This document shows positions 5,420 through 7,754 of a stretch of DNA of 7,754 nt, piece by piece. The stretch is from Rhizobium favelukesii. GTDB taxonomy: Bacteria; Pseudomonadota; Alphaproteobacteria; Rhizobiales; Rhizobiaceae. Within the stretch, counting starts at the first letter, position 1. Each line of letters opens with the position of its first letter. The position numbers and the translations under genes were made by a program. Where the stretch lies: positions 1 through 7,754 of the forward strand of contig NZ_CBYB010000041.1 in NCBI RefSeq assembly GCF_000577275.2. Reading direction: 5' to 3'. Below the pieces are notes generated by a model that saw only the letters and a program-made list of their open reading frames with translations, was not told the DNA's origin and searched no databases.

Positions 5420-6480
5420 TCAGAACCCATTTGTCCATTCTCTTCGGCCGATGGACATGATGCGCCAAGGCTGGTTTTCGAGCTTGCGCTAGGCATCGCA
5501 GCAATGGGCGACGATATCGTCATAGGATTTGAAGATGCGGTTCGACAGCCAGTTTTCGCGCATGAAGAGCCAGAGGTTTTCGACCGGGTTGAGCTCCGGT
5601 GATTTCGGCGGCAGTGGCAGGATGGTGATATTCGTGGGCACGACGAGGTTGTTGGACATGTGCCACCCAGCCTGATCCATGATGAGGATGGCATGCGCGT
5701 CATCGGCCACATGGCGGGATATTTCGGCCAGATGCTGGGTCATGGCGTATGTGTCACACCAGGGCATAACCAGCGCTGCCGCCTTGCCGAGCTTGGGGCA
5801 GATCGCGCCGAAGATGTAGGCTGATCGGGTTCGCTGGTCGTGCGGTGCTGAAGGTCGCGTTCCACGCTTTGCCCAGCGGCGGGTGATCTTGTTCTTTTGA
5901 CCGACACGGGCTTCATCTTGAAACCAAATTTCTAGCCGCTTGCCTTTGGCGGCTCCATCGGCGACTTGCGCCGCTGCTGCGGGAAAGTTTTTTTAAACTC
6001 CTCCATCGCTTGAGGGTCCTGCGCATGATGCTTTGGCCGTGCGGCGAGCTTGCGGTACCCCATGGCACGCACCTCCCGCTCAGCGTCTGTTCGCTCACTG
6101 AGACACCAAACTCGTGCCAGAGCCACTGGACCAGATCACACAGACGCCAGCGCACGACACCATCGAGATAGGGTGCCGGCCCCCGTTCCATGGCCTGCGC
6201 CAGCGCCGCCCGCTGAGTATCGTCCAACCGTGACTTGGGCCCAGGAGCCTTGCCGTTGATCAGCCCGTCAGGGCCATGCGCATTGAACCGCAAGACCCAA
6301 TCCCGCACGATCTGAAGCGTGACATTGCCCAGCCGCGCCGCATCCGAGCGCGAGCCGCCGTCATATATCGAAGGCAAGCGCCAGGAGAGGGCGTGCCTGC
6401 GCGGCATCCTTGGTCTGGCGCGCCAGACGCCGCAAACGCTCTGCGTCGAAATCCTCTCGTAACGAAATCGCTGAACCCAT
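5420..6480 (-). pseudogene. IS630-family DDE transposase, multiply disrupted
   Basis: GGAGGTG precedes the ATG at 6480, and the product starts MGSAISLREDFDAERLRRLA. An extra base near 6371 shifts into the frame reading SIYDGGSRSDAARLG and TLQIVRDWVLRFNAHGPDGL (helix-turn-helix part). A missing base near 6078 shifts into REVRAMGYRKLAARPKHH. At TTT AAA AAA ACT (A7, 5988-5994) a -1 shift gives FKKNFPAAAAQVADGAAKGK and the catalytic half: LEIWFQDEARVG (first Asp), ILIMDQAGWH (second Asp) and SPELNPVENLW (Glu). TAG at 5491-5489 replaces the Trp normally following CCDA; beyond it KLENQPWRIMSIG continues the family tail to TGA at 5422-5420. The A7 shift may be programmed, as IS630 members are reported to use such slippage. 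The two indels and the amber codon are damage. Reconstructed length is about 350 residues. Confidence 0.85.
5988..5994 (-). other. A7 slippage site in the IS630 transposase
   Basis: Read on the minus strand, TTT AAA AAA ACT in the first frame becomes AAC TTT CCC after a -1 shift or one extra transcribed A. This produces the family sequence FKKNFP and opens the catalytic frame. Without the shift, translation ends 22 codons after the A-run. Programmed or transcriptional slippage is plausible. Confidence 0.5.
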
Positions 6481-6575
6481 CGCACACCTCCGATTTGCAC
6501 CAGAGATTCAGATTCATCGCGTTTTGGGAAGCCCGTGAGTCGAATTCAGCAAGATGCCGTATTAGGGTATGTTTG

Positions 6576-6899
6576 CTACTGAACGGTGCTGGCCAACTCG
6601 AGATGCCTGCAGAAGGAATTGGCCAACTGCATTTGCCGAGGCGTTTTGCAGTCGACGTCGAAGATTGCCGGCGACGCGACCAGTATTGCCAGACATTTCG
6701 CGCGGGAGATCGCAACGTTGAACCGATTGGAGCTGTAAAGAAACTCCATGCCTCGCGGGGCTTCCGCGTAACTCGACGTCGCCATCGAATAGATCGCGAT
6801 CGGCGCTTCCTGTCCCTGGAATTTGTCGACGGTGCCAACCCTCGCGGACGGCAATCGCTTTTGGATCTCTAGCACCTGGGCGTTATATGGCGTGATGAT
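6576..6899 (-). pseudogene. C-terminal remnant of a superfamily 1 (Dna2/TM0106-like) helicase
   Basis: The frame reads IITPYNAQV, then ARVGTVDKFQGQEAPIAIYS (motif V region), then FLYSSNRFNVAISRAKC (motif VI with the arginine finger) and a C-terminal TPRQMQLANSFCRHLELA. This is the end of helicases that I recall fused to RecB-like nucleases, or of similar Upf1/Dna2-type helicases. The Walker motifs and any nuclease domain are missing: the frame meets TAG at 6905-6903 just before IITPYNA. The natural stop at 6578-6576 is kept and lies about 15 bases outside the IS630 end. A GTG at 6875 could start a short product, but without the ATPase core it cannot be a helicase. Family C-terminus is clear; the exact subfamily is less so. 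Confidence 0.75.
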
Positions 6900-6902
6900 A
6901 GA

Positions 6903-7490
6903 CTAACTATGTCGTCGAGCGCGAGCGCGAGCGCGAGCGGGCGCAGGGTCCAATTGCCGCGCGGCGTAAATTGCTGGAAGCTTTAGATTGAAGGCGGCAA
7001 ACTCTGCGCTGAGTGCTACGCCGCCCGGTACGTGCGCATCACCGCTCTGCGCTCTTAGCCAGGTGGCGAGTTCTACGATCAATCGGTCAACGTCGCCTTG
7101 GTGCGAATGAATGTCCTGACCAGCAATATCCGATATGTAACGCTGAAATCGATACTGTTCTCTATCGAAAATAATGCAGGATTTGTTGCGGTGCTTGGCC
7201 CCGCCGTACTTCTTTGCGCCCAGAAAAACCCCAGTTCCAGGGGCATATTGAAGCGCGGCAGAGGAGGGTTGCCGTCAACTTCGGTGCGCGAGATGTCGTG
7301 TATGCCGTAACAGCACTCTCCGACTATCCGGCAGATCTTGTCAAACCGGTTATCGGCCGCATTGTCTGTCTCAAGCGCAGCGGGCGACATAACCCGACCG
7401 GATGACGGTGAAGACTATTGCGTAGAAAAACTGACGATATTCCGCGTCAAAGGGGCAATTGACGAAAACGTCCCGATTTTCGCCTGGCAT
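6903..7490 (-). pseudogene. Rossmann-type (NDT/TIR-like) protein of unknown function, twice frameshifted
   Basis: ATG at 7490 opens MPGENRDVFVNCPFDAEYRQ, then FFYAIVFTVIRSGYVARCA. A shift near 7371-7378 (probably two bases lost) leads to LETDNAADNRFDKICRIV and YGIHDISRTE, then LPRFNMPLELGFF. One T lost from the run at 7224-7228 returns to the first frame: LGAKKYGGAKHRNKSCIIFD, YISDIAGQDIHSH, ELATWLR. I recall an uncharacterised bacterial family with exactly these blocks (DVFVNCPFD, IHDxSRxE, LPRFNMPxELG, SDIAGxD). The layout of an opening strand, a D-S-R-x-E turn and a conserved ELG resembles nucleoside deoxyribosyltransferases and TIR-like proteins, where a Glu is catalytic (here the codon at 7237-7235); this is inference. 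The usual tail is replaced after RQLDPA by Ala-Arg repeats encoded by a hexamer array. Its start touches the stop of the upstream gene (TAAATG), implying translational coupling. Confidence 0.6.
6917..6940. repeat. GAGCGC hexamer array at a gene-fusion junction
   Basis: Four successive hexamers, three GAGCGC and one GAGCGG. On the minus strand they encode Ala-Arg repeats replacing the expected tail of the Rossmann-type protein. The array ends about 17 bases from where helicase sequence begins, so it marks or causes the deletion junction. Confidence 0.8.
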
Positions 7491-7706
7491 TTATTTCTTG
7501 GTGTCCGCGACATCAAGAAAGCGGCCGGTTGAAGCATCGCGCCGTACCTTTTCGATCGTCGTCTTGATCTCGCGGGAGGTAAAATGCGTGGGTTTGCTTT
7601 TTGGGGTGAGAACAACAACGCCATCAGAAAGCGTTCCTGCACTCTTGTAAGCGCCTGACGTCTTGTCGCTCTTGCTTGAAACTCTCTGCGTCGTCGGTAT
7701 CGTCAA
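7491..7706 (-). CDS. Conserved-looking 71-residue protein upstream of the Rossmann-type gene
   Basis: The frame from TTG at 7706 reads MTIPTTQRVSSKSDKTSGAY, with a basic, Ser/Thr/Lys-rich first half. The second half is KPTHFTSREIKTTIEKVRRD with STGRFLDV, which looks like a short helix-containing domain. TAA at 7493-7491 is immediately followed by the ATG of the Rossmann-type gene, so the two are almost certainly cotranscribed and coupled. No in-frame ATG exists between the upstream stop and the TTG, and only a weak AGG lies about ten bases before it; the true start may be disturbed by another indel. I do not recognise a named family. Size, charge and position resemble an antitoxin or small partner protein, but that is inference only. 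Confidence 0.5.
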   Translation of the reverse strand: MTIPTTQRVSSKSDKTSGAYKSAGTLSDGVVVLTPKSKPTHFTSREIKTTIEKVRRDASTGRFLDVADTKK

Positions 7707-7754
7707 CTTAACGAAACCTGGAATTTGATGTGCGATGACGGGTCATGACAGACT

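Larger units (their letters stand above)
5404..6561 (-). mobile_element. IS630-family insertion sequence, about 1.16 kb, decayed
   Basis: Candidate terminal repeats flank the transposase: the left end at 5400-5419 and the complement of 6546-6565 agree at 14 of 20 positions, including shared ATACG and CTGA. TA dinucleotides at 5404-5405 and 6560-6561 sit at equivalent places, as expected for a family that duplicates a TA target. The size fits the family. It lies between the toxin remnant and the end of the helicase remnant. The ends are inferred from imperfect repeats and could be off by a few bases. Confidence 0.6.

Noticed and set aside
6276..6872. Plus-strand open frame of 198 codons
   Set aside because: Runs antisense across the IS630 transposase, the IS end and the helicase remnant, which cannot be one gene.
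6917..6940. CRISPR array or iteron cluster
   Set aside because: Units are only six bases, contiguous and without spacers; a simple-sequence array explains them.

Overview
The window looks like accessory DNA from a rhizobium or agrobacterium relative (Hyphomicrobiales), probably from a large plasmid or a plasmid-derived island. The reasons are the high-GC codon use, two proteins of the rhizobial SyrB type, an ArdC-type plasmid antirestriction gene, remains of toxin-antitoxin modules and an IS630-family insertion sequence. No housekeeping gene, complete tRNA or CRISPR array was seen.

Layout. Positions 5-457 (+) hold a VapC/FitB-like PIN-domain toxin whose N-terminus is missing or scrambled. 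Converging on it, 579-1508 (-) is an intact single-chain protein joining a minimal nucleotidyltransferase to a HEPN domain. Positions 1747-3031 (+) hold a cluster of three SyrB-type pieces: a twice-frameshifted N-terminal module, an intact SyrB-like protein with an AT-hook and a C-terminal coiled coil, and a second protein with a related coiled-coil tail. A 39-residue membrane peptide with a perfect Shine-Dalgarno lies at 3133-3252 (-). Positions 3253-3863 are mostly non-coding and end in a perfect 9-bp inverted repeat just before ardC. ardC (3864-4785, +) is split by one frameshift but keeps its HELTH zinc motif. Positions 4992-5419 (+) are a collapsed TacA/TacT-like module: the N-terminal half of a DUF1778 antitoxin runs into the out-of-frame C-terminal end of a GNAT acetyltransferase toxin. 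An IS630-family element follows (about 5404-6561, transposase on -); its transposase carries indels, an amber codon and an A7 slippage site. Outside its right end is the C-terminal remnant of a superfamily 1 helicase (6576-6899, -). This abuts, at a GAGCGC hexamer repeat, a two-gene unit (7706 down to 6903, -): a 71-residue protein whose stop touches the start of a Rossmann-type protein that I compare with the nucleoside deoxyribosyltransferase/TIR-like fold. That second gene is frameshifted twice here.

How it fits together. Most recognisable genes belong to conflict or transfer functions (PIN toxin, NT-HEPN, antirestriction, TacAT, helicase, possible NDT/TIR-like protein), and most are damaged. 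Only the NT-HEPN gene, the two SyrB-like genes, the 71-residue gene and the small membrane peptide read cleanly. The window therefore reads as an eroding plasmid defence/maintenance zone. However, several indels fall in short homopolymers, so sequence error must be excluded before all of them are called pseudogenes. The best candidates for new biology are the 71-residue plus Rossmann-protein unit and the single-chain NT-HEPN protein. All family assignments come from remembered motifs; no search was run.
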